Source: Cedecea neteri NBRC 105707 = ATCC 33855 (GTDB lineage: Bacteria; Pseudomonadota; Gammaproteobacteria; Enterobacterales; Enterobacteriaceae). From it: a DNA stretch of 44,158 nucleotides. The notes beneath the pieces are model-generated. The model saw nothing but the letters and a program-made list of their open reading frames with translations, did no database searches and was not told where the DNA came from. Of the stretch, positions 16,628 to 25,900 are shown piece by piece. The DNA lies in contig NZ_BCTL01000027.1 in assembly GCF_001571265.1 (NCBI RefSeq), positions 1 through 44,158 on the forward strand, given 5' to 3'. Both the position numbers and the translations under genes were made by a program. How positions within the stretch are numbered: the stretch's first letter is position 1; the number at the start of each line of letters is the position of its first letter.

Positions 16628-17247
16628 GTTTTTATCCTGATAAATTCTGGCCGATGGGGTTCAATTAGTTTAGGTTCGAGCTTGACTTTATTTGTATTTG
16701 TGATTTCATCAGTGTTATTTATCATCAAAAACAACCCACCGGTTAGAGAGCGCACCTTTTCATAACCACCATACGCCCATATTTTTCTTTGCGTTATATT
16801 AGCAAGCTCTTGCGCTATGCTAAGCTTACCAGAGTTTTCTTTTGCCATGCCGGAATAACAGCAAATAAGATGTAAAGGTCTTTTATCCTTTGCTAAATCC
16901 AGCGAATGCCTGCGAATAAGATAATGATAAAACTCCCGTGGAGTATGATATTTCCCACATACATCGTCTCCATATTCCCTGATGCCTTCCATAACAATGG
17001 ATATTTTAACTATGGAACTACCATGAACCAAAATGCCAGGTTCTCCGGTACCCATAAAGTCACTAACATAACCACTCAAGTCTCTTTTTTCTTCTATTGT
17101 TGGTGTTGTCTCCATAAAAAATGACTTATAGTGTGCCACTGGCTTTGCATTTTCAGGCTCAAATTTTATCTGCAGATTTTTTTTTAACCTTTTCAGTTTT
17201 TTTGAATCACTCATCCAGAAACAATCCCAAACGCTAAAGCACTTCAT
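16606..17247 (-). CDS. putative clan CD-like cysteine peptidase or effector, paralog 3
   Basis: This is the third related gene, with 213 residues from the ATG at 17247 (GAGG six bases upstream). An internal ATG at 17214 (MSDSKKLKRLKKN) aligns better with the starts of the other two, but its ribosome site is weaker, so the start is open. It retains GYVSDFMGTGEPGILVHGSS (His75), TPREFYHYLIRRHSLDL, DKRPLHLICCYSG (Cys130 aligned with the other copies), IAQELANITQRKIWAYGG and PKLIEPH. Its last codons (SSCRC) are read from bases homologous to the methyltransferase gene in another frame, showing that its 3' end was formed by a junction event. Function is inferred only as for paralog 1. Confidence 0.75.
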   Translation of the reverse strand: MKCFSVWDCFWMSDSKKLKRLKKNLQIKFEPENAKPVAHYKSFFMETTPTIEEKRDLSGYVSDFMGTGEPGILVHGSSIVKISIVMEGIREYGDDVCGKYHTPREFYHYLIRRHSLDLAKDKRPLHLICCYSGMAKENSGKLSIAQELANITQRKIWAYGGYEKVRSLTGGLFLMINNTDEITNTNKVKLEPKLIEPHRPEFIRIKTNSSCRC

Positions 17248-17394
17248 AGAAACCTCATTTAATTTTAAAAATAAATGATAAATATATTCATCGATGAGAT
17301 AAGTCCCTACACAAAAAGCATTAATTAAATTTTAATTCATACTTCTTTCTTAAAAAAACTGTTTTCCGCGGCTCACGGTACCACTCCCTCCTCC

Positions 17395-18090
17395 TTAAAA
17401 TTGAGGCTTAACAGCCTGCCAGCCGTGGATCAGCAGCGACTGGAAGAACGGCTGCACGCTGGCAAATCCCGCATCAAGTAGCAACGCTTCAGTTTGACGA
17501 GGCGGTAGCAAAAGCAAACGCCGGCTAAGCTCGGCCTTCACCTCAGAAATGTCCCGCTCGCGTTGGGTATAAGCCTGCTGCAGCGCAACCCAATTTCTCA
17601 ACTGGCTGTCAAAACCGGGATCCGCCATGTCACCCGCAATTTCTGCAGCGATAAGCTGCCCGGCGGGTTTTAGCCTGTCGGCAATGTGCTGGTAAATACC
17701 ACCGCGCTGCGGGTGCTGAATAAAGTGCGCCACCAGCAGACACAACGCAGCGTCGTATTTTTCCCGCTCGGGAACGTCGATAACGTGGCCTTCAATCAGC
17801 GTGCAGCGGTCGCTCAGCCCTTCTCGCTCAAGCTTTTCTGCACAAACGGCAAGCATATCCGTAGAAGGATCCACGCCGGTAAAACGCCAGCCTGGGCGCT
17901 GATGTGCCAGCCTGACGATTTCCGTCCCGGTGCCTACGCCGACGCAGAGCACCTGCGCGTTCTCCGCAAGGCCCCTCAACAACAGCGATATCAACGAATG
18001 CAGATTGTTTGAAATGTCTTTCAGGCGTTCGCTACTGGCGTCGTACTGGCGGGAAAATTCCGCGTTGAAAATGTCATTTGTATCTTGCAT
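17395..18090 (-). CDS. class I SAM-dependent methyltransferase
   Basis: The 231-residue product begins MQDTNDIFNAEFSRQYDASSERL. It has the Rossmann-fold SAM motifs VLCVGVGTGTEIVRLA at about residues 47-62 and FTGVDPSTDML at about 70-80, then CTLIEGHVIDVP and YDAALCLLVAHFI. This is the layout of small-molecule methyltransferases of the UbiE/Tam type. The substrate cannot be named. The ATG at 18090 is preceded by GAGG seven bases upstream. Its C-terminal coding sequence recurs as relics beside paralogs 1 and 3. It is probably an older neighbour of tynA. Confidence 0.85.
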   Translation of the reverse strand: MQDTNDIFNAEFSRQYDASSERLKDISNNLHSLISLLLRGLAENAQVLCVGVGTGTEIVRLAHQRPGWRFTGVDPSTDMLAVCAEKLEREGLSDRCTLIEGHVIDVPEREKYDAALCLLVAHFIQHPQRGGIYQHIADRLKPAGQLIAAEIAGDMADPGFDSQLRNWVALQQAYTQRERDISEVKAELSRRLLLLPPRQTEALLLDAGFASVQPFFQSLLIHGWQAVKPQF

Positions 18091-18562
18091 CACATCGCCT
18101 CTGGTCGGTTTTCAGCGGAAAACAGGGCAATAAATGCCCAACAAACTCACGTAACTTACGATAACACATGAAATGGGAGTTTAAAAAGTGTTTTCTTTTT
18201 GTACGCTTCGCGTCTTATTGAACCTCATTATATTTATAAATAATTTTAAATTATTTTCCTGATGACATTTTTCATCGAAACGATATACAGAAAATAAACC
18301 TTCTAATAAAGGAAGCTTTACATCCCGCAAATGGAAATGAATATGATTCCGGGTAGCACCAAGCATTTTTAGTTAAGAAAAAAGTAAAGATCGATAAAGT
18401 TCCGGGGATCCCATTTCATTACAACTGAATAATGATACAATAAGCAGCGGACTTACTCTGCGTTTAAACAAATACAATAACGTGTCACGTGAATTTTACC
18501 ACTGACCTCAGGCACTCATTTCACGGAAAATAATCCCGTAGCTGAATACCGAGAAAAATAAT
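18091..18562. promoter_or_regulatory. 472-base spacer with promoter candidate for the downstream regulator
   Basis: This A/T-rich gap contains no convincing gene; a 61-codon minus-strand frame at 18181-18366 lacks a ribosome site. An extended -10 (TGA-TACAAT, 18433-18441) lies 122 bases before the regulator start. The methyltransferase promoter must also lie at the left end of this gap. Confidence 0.4.
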
Positions 18563-19414
18563 ATGACGCAACACCAACTCCAGGACACCATCGCCCGTTA
18601 CAGTCAGCAATTAAAAAAGCATCCCTGTTTTCGGGAGGCCATCCGGCATCATTATGACTCCCTGCTGATAACCTATAAAAAACAGCCGCTGTTTTATAAA
18701 ACGATTCTGCAAAGCTCCCGCTTTCATGTGGTTTTGGCGCTGCTGTGTTTTCACTACAGCGATCGCAAGGCCGTGCTGGCGGATATCAAAGAGTTTTGCG
18801 TGAAAATGGAGCTAACTAGCCTCAACACGGTGAATTCTTTGGTCACGCTGCTGCGCATTACCGGCAGAATGTCGCTGGAAAAAAGTGAGGATGACCGCCG
18901 GGTGCTGCTGTATAACCCGAGCGTGAAAGGCCTCAATGAAACCCGCAGCTATATGCAGATTTCCATTCCTTCACTGAAAATGCTGCTGCCCGAGAGCGCG
19001 CTTTCTATTCACGCTCTTGACGATAACAGCACCTTTGAACAATTTTTTCGCCGCAGCGCTAACCTGTTATTTGATGAGGTTATATTGAGTCGACTGGTGC
19101 CTAATAGCGCGATGTTTGTCGATAAAGACGCCGGGCATATTATTATCCTCAGAATATACCTGATGGCTGCGCAGAGTGAAGATGGCAAATGGTGGCTACG
19201 GCCCAATTACAATAAAACGGCAAAAGATCTTTCAGTGTCGAGAATGCACCTGAGACGTATTGTTAACTGCGGTATCATGGCGGGATTATTTAGTGAAGAT
19301 AGCGAAGGCGCATTAGAAATACACAACGGCTTTATGGAAATGGCCGAATCCTACTTTGGATTTTATTTCTCATTTATTCTGTACGGCCTTAATATCGACC
19401 CAACCAACGTATAA
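18563..19414 (+). CDS. putative DNA-binding regulator next to the adhesin locus
   Basis: I do not recognise a named family. The 283-residue soluble protein has two segments that look like winged-helix DNA-binding units. One is near residues 69-120 (KAVLADIKEFCVKMELTS, then RMSLEKSEDDRRVLLYNPS, like a MarR-type helix-turn-helix plus wing). The other is near 216-246 (NKTAKDLSVSRMHLRRIVNCG, a clear helix-turn-helix pattern). No signal peptide or membrane segment is seen. The ATG follows a weak GAGAAAAATAAT leader. The gene is convergent with the type I secretion genes and shares a terminator with them, so a role in controlling adhesin expression is a reasonable guess and no more. Confidence 0.6.
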   Translation: MTQHQLQDTIARYSQQLKKHPCFREAIRHHYDSLLITYKKQPLFYKTILQSSRFHVVLALLCFHYSDRKAVLADIKEFCVKMELTSLNTVNSLVTLLRITGRMSLEKSEDDRRVLLYNPSVKGLNETRSYMQISIPSLKMLLPESALSIHALDDNSTFEQFFRRSANLLFDEVILSRLVPNSAMFVDKDAGHIIILRIYLMAAQSEDGKWWLRPNYNKTAKDLSVSRMHLRRIVNCGIMAGLFSEDSEGALEIHNGFMEMAESYFGFYFSFILYGLNIDPTNV

Positions 19415-19418
19415 AAGT

Positions 19419-19441
19419 GCCGGCTTTCGCCGGCTTTTTTT
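19419..19441 (+). terminator. intrinsic terminator of the regulator gene
   Basis: GCCGGC-TTTC-GCCGGC followed by seven T residues lies five bases after the regulator stop. Read on the minus strand, the same hairpin is followed by ACTTTTAT, so it may also end the adhesin operon transcript. Confidence 0.85.
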
Positions 19442-20615
19442 ATCTTTCCCGCAGCGCTTCGCTGGCTTTATTCAGTGGTTTCAGCAGGTAATCGAGCACT
19501 GATTTACTGCCGGTTTTAATGTCCACGGTAGCAATCATGCCGGGGAAGATGGGGAACGATTTTCCCTCCCGGTTCTCCAGCTGGCTGACATCGGTACGGA
19601 TGTAGACCCGGTAGTAGTAAACGTCACGCTTCACCTCATCCTGCAGCGTGTCCGGTGAAATGGTGGTCACCACCCCTTTCAGCCCACCATAGATGGAATA
19701 GTCGTAGGCGGTGATTTTCACCAACGCCTTTTGCCCTGGATGAATAAAAGCCACGTCGCGTGGCGAGATTTTCGCCTCAATCAGCATCTGGTCGTCCAGC
19801 GGGACCAGGGTCATCAGCTTGCCGTTAGGAGGAATCACGCCGCCCACGGTGGTGACCTCAATACCTTTCACAATCGCCCGCACCGGAGAGGTAAATTTCA
19901 GGCGCGTCAGCGAGTCTGTCCGTCCCCGCATTACCGAGCGCTGGGTTTCAATTTCCTCGTTGGTTTTTGCCAGTTCTTCACGAGCACGCACGTAATACTG
20001 GTTTTGCATTTCGGTGATTTTGTTTTCCAGCTCGTTTTTTTGCCGCTGCAGGCGCAGAACTTCCACGCTGCTGGCGGCCCCCTGTTTGACCAGCGGCTGG
20101 GTCATCGCCAGTTCGCGCTGCACCAGCGAGACGGCCTCACGCAGCCCGGCAACCCCCTTTTCAAGGCTGCTACGGCGTGATTCGTATAGCGCCGTTTCCT
20201 GCCGCACCAGGTCGCTATCGCCGGCCAGCATGTCGGGGAAGACCAGCGCCGTAGCGCCGACTTCGGCCTTCAGGCGTGCGGCGGTGGCCATCGCAGCGTG
20301 GAGGCGGGATTCACTTTCCTGCACGCCGGACTCGGTTTTCGTGCGGTCAAGCTGCGCGAGCACCTGGCCCCGCTCAACGATGTCCCCCTCATGAACGTCC
20401 AGCTTGTAGAGGATCCCGCCCTCAAGGGACTGAATAACCTGCTCGCGTGACGACGGCACAACTTTTCCCGAGCCGGTCGTGACCTCATCCAGGCTAAAGA
20501 AATTAGCCCAAAGCACAAAAACCAGCAGCATCAGCCCCAGCGCCCAGGCTACCAGGCTCGATCGCGGCAGCGCAGGCTCTTTCAGGCGGCTGTTGTAGCG
20601 TGTGATGTCGTTCAT
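19440..20615 (-). CDS. type I secretion periplasmic adaptor, HlyD family
   Basis: The 391-residue protein links the inner membrane ABC transporter to the TolC-like outer membrane channel. It has a short cytoplasmic N-terminus and one membrane helix (about residues 21-40, LVAWALGLMLLVFVLWANFF). A biotinyl-lipoyl-like half (GSGKVVPSSREQVIQSLEGG, VHEGDIVERGQVLAQLD) follows, then a long coiled-coil hairpin (about 95-235), the second lipoyl half, and a beta-barrel domain (GQKALVKITAYDYSIYGGLKG). It belongs to the LapC/SiiD/BapD-type adaptors of giant adhesins. Its start overlaps the ABC gene stop by four bases. It is the last gene of the operon. Confidence 0.93.
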   Translation of the reverse strand: MNDITRYNSRLKEPALPRSSLVAWALGLMLLVFVLWANFFSLDEVTTGSGKVVPSSREQVIQSLEGGILYKLDVHEGDIVERGQVLAQLDRTKTESGVQESESRLHAAMATAARLKAEVGATALVFPDMLAGDSDLVRQETALYESRRSSLEKGVAGLREAVSLVQRELAMTQPLVKQGAASSVEVLRLQRQKNELENKITEMQNQYYVRAREELAKTNEEIETQRSVMRGRTDSLTRLKFTSPVRAIVKGIEVTTVGGVIPPNGKLMTLVPLDDQMLIEAKISPRDVAFIHPGQKALVKITAYDYSIYGGLKGVVTTISPDTLQDEVKRDVYYYRVYIRTDVSQLENREGKSFPIFPGMIATVDIKTGSKSVLDYLLKPLNKASEALRER

Positions 20616-22792
20616 GCCTGCACCTCCGGCGCGATGTTTGGCTTGAGCGTCGCCGTCCGACGCGGGGCGGCTTGATTCTCCATCATCCCGTGCAGCTGCA
20701 AAATTTTGTCTCGCGGGCCGTCCATGACGATGCGGCCGTTATCCAGCACGATGATTCGGTCTACCAGCTGCAGGATGGGTATCCGGTGCGTGGCGACCAC
20801 CAGCGTACGGTTGCCCAGCCACGGAGCCAGGTTGGCGATGAGCTGCTGTTCACTGATTTCATCCAGCCAGGCCGTCGGCTCATCCAGCAGCAGGATCTGC
20901 GGCTGCAGAATGAGGGTTCGCGCCAGCAGCAGCGCCTGCCGCTGGCCGCCTGAGAGCCCTGCGCCGCCTTCGGTAATCAGGTAGTTGAGGCCATTTTTCT
21001 GCTTCTGGACAAAGCCCAACGCACCGCTAAGCGTCAGGGCGCGGTGAATCTCTTCGTCACTTGCCAGCGGACGGCCCATGGTCAGGTTGTCGCGGATCGA
21101 GCCGAAGAATAAACGAGCCTGTTGGCTTAGCAGGGTCATATCACGACGCAGGTCGGCGGTGTCGAGCTGGCCAAGGCTGATATCGTCCAGCAGGATCTGC
21201 CCGTGCTGCGGCGTTTGCATCCCCGCCAGCAGCTGTAAGAGCGTGCTTTTGCCGGAGCCGTTACGCCCCAGCACCGCGATTTTCTCCCCGGCGGTGATGG
21301 TCAGCCGCGCAATGTCCAGGTCGTTAACCTTCTCTTCTTCGTCGTAGTAAAACGCCGCATAGTTAAACTGGTAGTTCCCCTGCAAATGCGCTTTATGCAC
21401 TTTTTTGCCCTGCTCCGGGTCGTCCAGCGGACGCTGCATCAGGTCATCCAGCCCTTTACGCGCCACCTTCGCCTGCTGCCAGCGCGACAGCACGCCGGAT
21501 ATCTGCGCCAGCGGAGCAATAGTCCGGGAAGCCAGAATAGAGGTACCAACCAGCGCCCCGGTGGTCATATCACCGTTAATCACCAGGTAACAGCCTACCA
21601 GCAGCACTACGGCGTAGACGATAGACTGAACTTCCTGGGTCCAGGTCATCAGCAGGCTGGTCAGCCAGCGCTGCTTCATGCCGACCCCGGCCGCCACGTC
21701 GTTGGTGTTATTCCACTGGTTCTGAAACCGCTGTTCGGCGCGCAGCAGTTTGATGTCTTCGATGGACTGAACGGCCTCCACCAGCGTGGCGTTGCGGATA
21801 GCCGACTCGCGCATGCCCTCGTTCGAGAGGTGCGCCAGCGGACGCTGCACCAGCAGGCCTGGGATCAGCAGCAGAGGAATCGCCAGCAGCACCACAAACA
21901 CCAGCGGGCCGCCAATCAGCCAGAGAATAAAGACAAACAGCAGGAAGAACGGGATGTCTGACACCGTGCCAATCGTGGTGGAGGTAATAAGCTCGCGCAC
22001 CGACTCCAGCTCGCGAATCTGCGAGATAAACGAGCCGGTAGATTTAGGCCGCACGCTGTTTTTAATGCGCAATGCCCGGGCAAATACCCGGTCGGAAATG
22101 CGTAAATCGGCCCGCTTGCCGACGACGTCGGCGATGTGAACGCGCAGCATACGCATGGTAAATTCAAAGAGAATCGCCAGCATCACGCCGCCAAACAGTA
22201 CCCACAGCGTGGGGACAGATTGCGAAGGCACCACCCGGTCGTACACCTGCATCGAGAAGAGCATTCCCGCCAGCGCCAGCACGTTTGCCGCCATCGCTAC
22301 CAGCATGATGTCGCCGTAGCGTTTCCAGTCTTTCAGCGCCAGCGTCCAGAACCAGTTTTTTTGGTACGGCTTGACGTAGTCGTCCACTCGCGCATCTGGG
22401 ATAGCGTTCAACGGACGCAGCAAAAACAGACCTTTCAGCCTCTGCGACAGCGCTTCACGGCTGACCACGGTTTCCAGGCCGCCGTCGCCGCTAAGCTGTA
22501 TGCTGAGCTGCCCGTGCTTGTCCATATGGTTCAGCACCGCCATTTGACCGTCATTAAGCTCCGCGACCAGCGGCAGACGCCACGGATCGATAAGCGAGAC
22601 ATCCGCCGGGACGCTACGCAGGGCTAATCCAAGCTGACGAGCCATGTCTTCGAGCACCAGATGATGGGGGCTTTGGCTTTCCTGGTTAACCACTACGCGC
22701 ACGTGTTCTTCCGAGAAGTCCAGCCGATAGTGGCGCGCTACGGCCAGCATGGCCTGCAGCCAGGGTTCATAGCGGGTATGCGTTGAAGTCAT
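20612..22792 (-). CDS. type I secretion ABC transporter with degenerate C39-like N-terminus (LapB type)
   Basis: The 726-residue transporter powers export of the adhesin. Residues 1-130 form a C39-peptidase-like domain without the catalytic cysteine at its N-terminus, as in transporters whose substrates are not leader-processed. A six-helix membrane domain follows (about 150-440). The nucleotide-binding domain has Walker A GRNGSGKST at 509-517, LSGGQ at 613-617, Walker B ILLLDEP at 633-639 and the switch histidine near 669. It lies 139 bases after the adhesin gene; a hairpin in that gap may lower its expression relative to the adhesin. Confidence 0.94.
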   Translation of the reverse strand: MTSTHTRYEPWLQAMLAVARHYRLDFSEEHVRVVVNQESQSPHHLVLEDMARQLGLALRSVPADVSLIDPWRLPLVAELNDGQMAVLNHMDKHGQLSIQLSGDGGLETVVSREALSQRLKGLFLLRPLNAIPDARVDDYVKPYQKNWFWTLALKDWKRYGDIMLVAMAANVLALAGMLFSMQVYDRVVPSQSVPTLWVLFGGVMLAILFEFTMRMLRVHIADVVGKRADLRISDRVFARALRIKNSVRPKSTGSFISQIRELESVRELITSTTIGTVSDIPFFLLFVFILWLIGGPLVFVVLLAIPLLLIPGLLVQRPLAHLSNEGMRESAIRNATLVEAVQSIEDIKLLRAEQRFQNQWNNTNDVAAGVGMKQRWLTSLLMTWTQEVQSIVYAVVLLVGCYLVINGDMTTGALVGTSILASRTIAPLAQISGVLSRWQQAKVARKGLDDLMQRPLDDPEQGKKVHKAHLQGNYQFNYAAFYYDEEEKVNDLDIARLTITAGEKIAVLGRNGSGKSTLLQLLAGMQTPQHGQILLDDISLGQLDTADLRRDMTLLSQQARLFFGSIRDNLTMGRPLASDEEIHRALTLSGALGFVQKQKNGLNYLITEGGAGLSGGQRQALLLARTLILQPQILLLDEPTAWLDEISEQQLIANLAPWLGNRTLVVATHRIPILQLVDRIIVLDNGRIVMDGPRDKILQLHGMMENQAAPRRTATLKPNIAPEVQA

Positions 22793-22898
22793 CGTGTTTC
22801 ACGTCCTGCTAAAGTGGCAAAAAGCGCCGGTGTTGTCCTTTCCGCGGCTTGTTTCATAAACATGTTTTATACCGGGTAATAAAAATAAGCGGCCAGAA

Positions 22899-22925
22899 TG
22901 CCGCCGGACTTAAAGCCCGGCGGCA
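22899..22925 (-). terminator. hairpin between adhesin and transporter genes (possible attenuator)
   Basis: TGCCGCCGG and CCGGCGGCA form a perfect 9-bp stem with a 9-base loop, just seven bases after the adhesin stop. On the transcribed strand a T-rich stretch (TTATTTTTATT) follows only after about ten bases. It may stabilise the adhesin mRNA or cause partial termination. Confidence 0.5.
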
Positions 22926-22931
22926 CTAACG

Positions 22932-25900
22932 TTAAATCACCACCAGCTGGTGGTTCGCCAGCAGCGTGGCGAGGTCGGTCTGTACCCCGTTCAGCGTCAC
23001 CACGGTGGTTGGGTCAAAGACGCCGCCCTTACCGTCGCGGTCAATCTGAATCTCGGTGCTGCTGCCGTTTTGCACCACTTTGATGTAGTCGCCGATGTTG
23101 CCTGCCCCGGCTCCCAGCTGCGCGACGCCATTGATGTAATGTGCGGAAGCATCTCCGGCGTAACCGCTGCCCTGCAGCAGCTCGCGCAGGTCTATGCGGT
23201 CACTGTCTGCGGTGCCTTCCCAGGTCCCGACGCTGAAGCCATTGACGACGTCATGGCCGTTTCCGCCGGTGGCATCAGACCCGTTCAGCAGCTTGTAGAG
23301 CAGCGTATCGTGCCCGCCGCTGCCGATGTTAAAGGTGTCGTTACCGCCGCCGCCTTCGAAGGTGTTATTCCCGCTATTGCCGGTAATCACATCGTCATGG
23401 CTGGAGCCGACGATCCCTTCAATATTGCTAAAGGTGGCGGTGTTAAACCCGGTGTTCTGCGCCCCGGTTTTACCCAGGTCGACGGTGACGCCCACGCCAG
23501 AGTTACGGAAATCAACCACATCCATACCGCCCGTCGCACTCCACGTCTGGTGGTCTGAGGATGTTTCCCAGCCGCCGCCGCCGTTGTAGACGTAGGTACC
23601 CTGCTCGGCGATAAACGTATCGTTGTAGCCGGTGCCGGTGAGCGTGCCTCCGTGTACGCCGGTCGCGGCATCTGCCGTCAGGGCATAGCTTTCTTTGCCA
23701 TCGCCAGCGGTGAGTCCGTTCCAGGTCGTGTTGCTGGAGACGCCGTTGATCGCCCGCACCAACTCGGCATGGTAGGTTTCGTTCGGGTTGAGGCCGTAGA
23801 AGCTCACCAGCGCTGAAGCGTCGTTGATGCCGATCCCCGACTGGGCGTTGATCACCTGGCTGGCCACCAGATCGCCGGCAGAGTTGTAGAGCTTCACCGT
23901 GTTGCCGAAGAACACGTTAATGCCCTGGCTGTCGACAATTTTCAGGTGAATCGCCGTGCCCGGTGCCACGGTGTTGGTGTTCCGCTCCAGCGTCACGCTG
24001 CCGTTTTGGCGGAAGATCAGCAGGTCCTGCGCGCCGTCCCAGTCGTAGTCGACCAGCGCCGCGCCGGAGACTTGGCTGGTGGTCGCCGAGCCGAACTTCG
24101 ACGAGGTGAAGCTTGCCACGCCCTTCAGTCCGTCGTTGGTGTACATGTACGACTGCCCGCTGTTGGCCAGCTTGATGATGTCCATCCGGCCGTCCATGTT
24201 CCAGTCCACCGCCACGCTGACCGTGCCGTTGTACTTCTCGCTACCCACCGCCGTGCCGGCCAGCAGGTTGCCTTTGCCGTCGTTCATCATCAGCAGACCG
24301 CCGGTGCCTGCGCGTGACATCCCCATGTAGAGGTCCATGTAGCCGTCACCGTCGAAGTCCGCCCAGGTCATGCTCACCGAGTTATTGGCGGCGGCGGAAC
24401 CCGTGGCGCTGTACATGGTGTTGATAAAGTTCTGGCTCCAGGTAAAGGTGCCGTCCCCTTTGTTGAACATCGTGGACAGCGCATAGTTGTTGTTGCCGTT
24501 GGTGGTGTGCTGGGCAATATCCACCATGCCGTCATTGTTCAAATCGACGCCGGATGCTTCAATCAGGCTGTTGTAGTTGCCGACTTTAGCCCCGGAGACA
24601 AAGTTGGTGTACGTTCCGGCGCCGGAGGTGCCCACCAGCTTGCCCGCGTTGTTATTCACAAAGGTGCTGGAGTCTGGCCCGCCTGCATCGCCCATCACGA
24701 AGTCGACGTAGCCGTCACCCTGGAAGTCAATGGCCACAACGGCGCCGTACCACAGCAGCGCGCCGACCGTGGCGCTGCTGCCGGGGCTGGTTGAGGTATA
24801 GGTTCCATCCCCGTTGTTCATCAATTGGGCGATGTAGCTGTAGTTGGTGCTTTCCACCAGCATATCCGCGTGCCCGTCGCGGTTGATGTCCGCATAGGCG
24901 CCGGTGGTGTAGCTCCCGTTCATCGTGAAGTTTCCGCTCACTTTGTAAGTGTTGCGGTCGCTCGAGGTGGCGAACTGCTGGTTGCTGGCAAACGTCCACA
25001 TGCCGTTTTCGTCGAGCATGAAGCTGGCGGCAATGGCGTTGGTCGCGCTGGTAAAGGACCAGGCTGGCGACATCGACGCCTCCGCACCTATCACTACCGT
25101 GCCGTGCGTGACATCGACGCTGTTGCCGTTGCCCGCACTGCTTTTCACCTGCGCCGTAACGTCATAGCTCTTTAACGAAAGCACATCGGCATCCGGGATC
25201 TGCAGATACCAGGTGTTAGAAGAAGGATCGACCACCACCGCGCCGCCGCGATCGGAGGTGTAAGTCTTGCCGTTCACCGTCACCACCACGAACTCGCCGT
25301 GCACCAGGCTTGCATCCACGCTGCCGGTGATAATTGGCGTGGTGTCGGTGGTGTTCAGCCCGTTAACCAGCGCTTTGGTGGTTGGCACCGAGGTGTCGAC
25401 CGTCAGCGTAAAGTCGTTAGATTCAGTGTAATTCCCCGCTTTGTCAGTCACGCGCAGAACGTAGTGATAGTTTCCGTCCAGCAGGCCGGAGTCAGCGAAC
25501 GTCCAGTTGGTGCCGCCGGTGATGGTCACTTTGCCCACCAGCACGCCGTCGCGGAAGATTTGCGCGATTTCGCCTGCAGCCAACGCCTGGTTCAGCGTGC
25601 CGTTCAGCACCGGCGAGGTGTCGTCGGTGGAGTAGCTGCTGTCGAAATTACCGGTACGTTCGCCGTCGTTGTCGGTATAGCTGACGATGCTCCCCACGGT
25701 GTCCGGGGCCACGGTGTCAACGGTGACCACCTGGTTTGCGGTTGATCCGACGTTCCCAGCCTGGTCGATAATACGAACCTGGTAAACATAGTCGCCATCG
25801 GCCAGGGTACGGTCATCAACGTAGTGCCAGGCGGTGCCGTTCACTACGGCATCTACCCAGTTTTTACCCCCGTCGAGGCTGATTTGTACGCGCTCATCGC

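Noticed and set aside
18181-18366. 61-codon minus-strand frame in the methyltransferase-regulator spacer
   Set aside because: A/T-rich spacer with no ribosome site and no family resemblance; too short to support.
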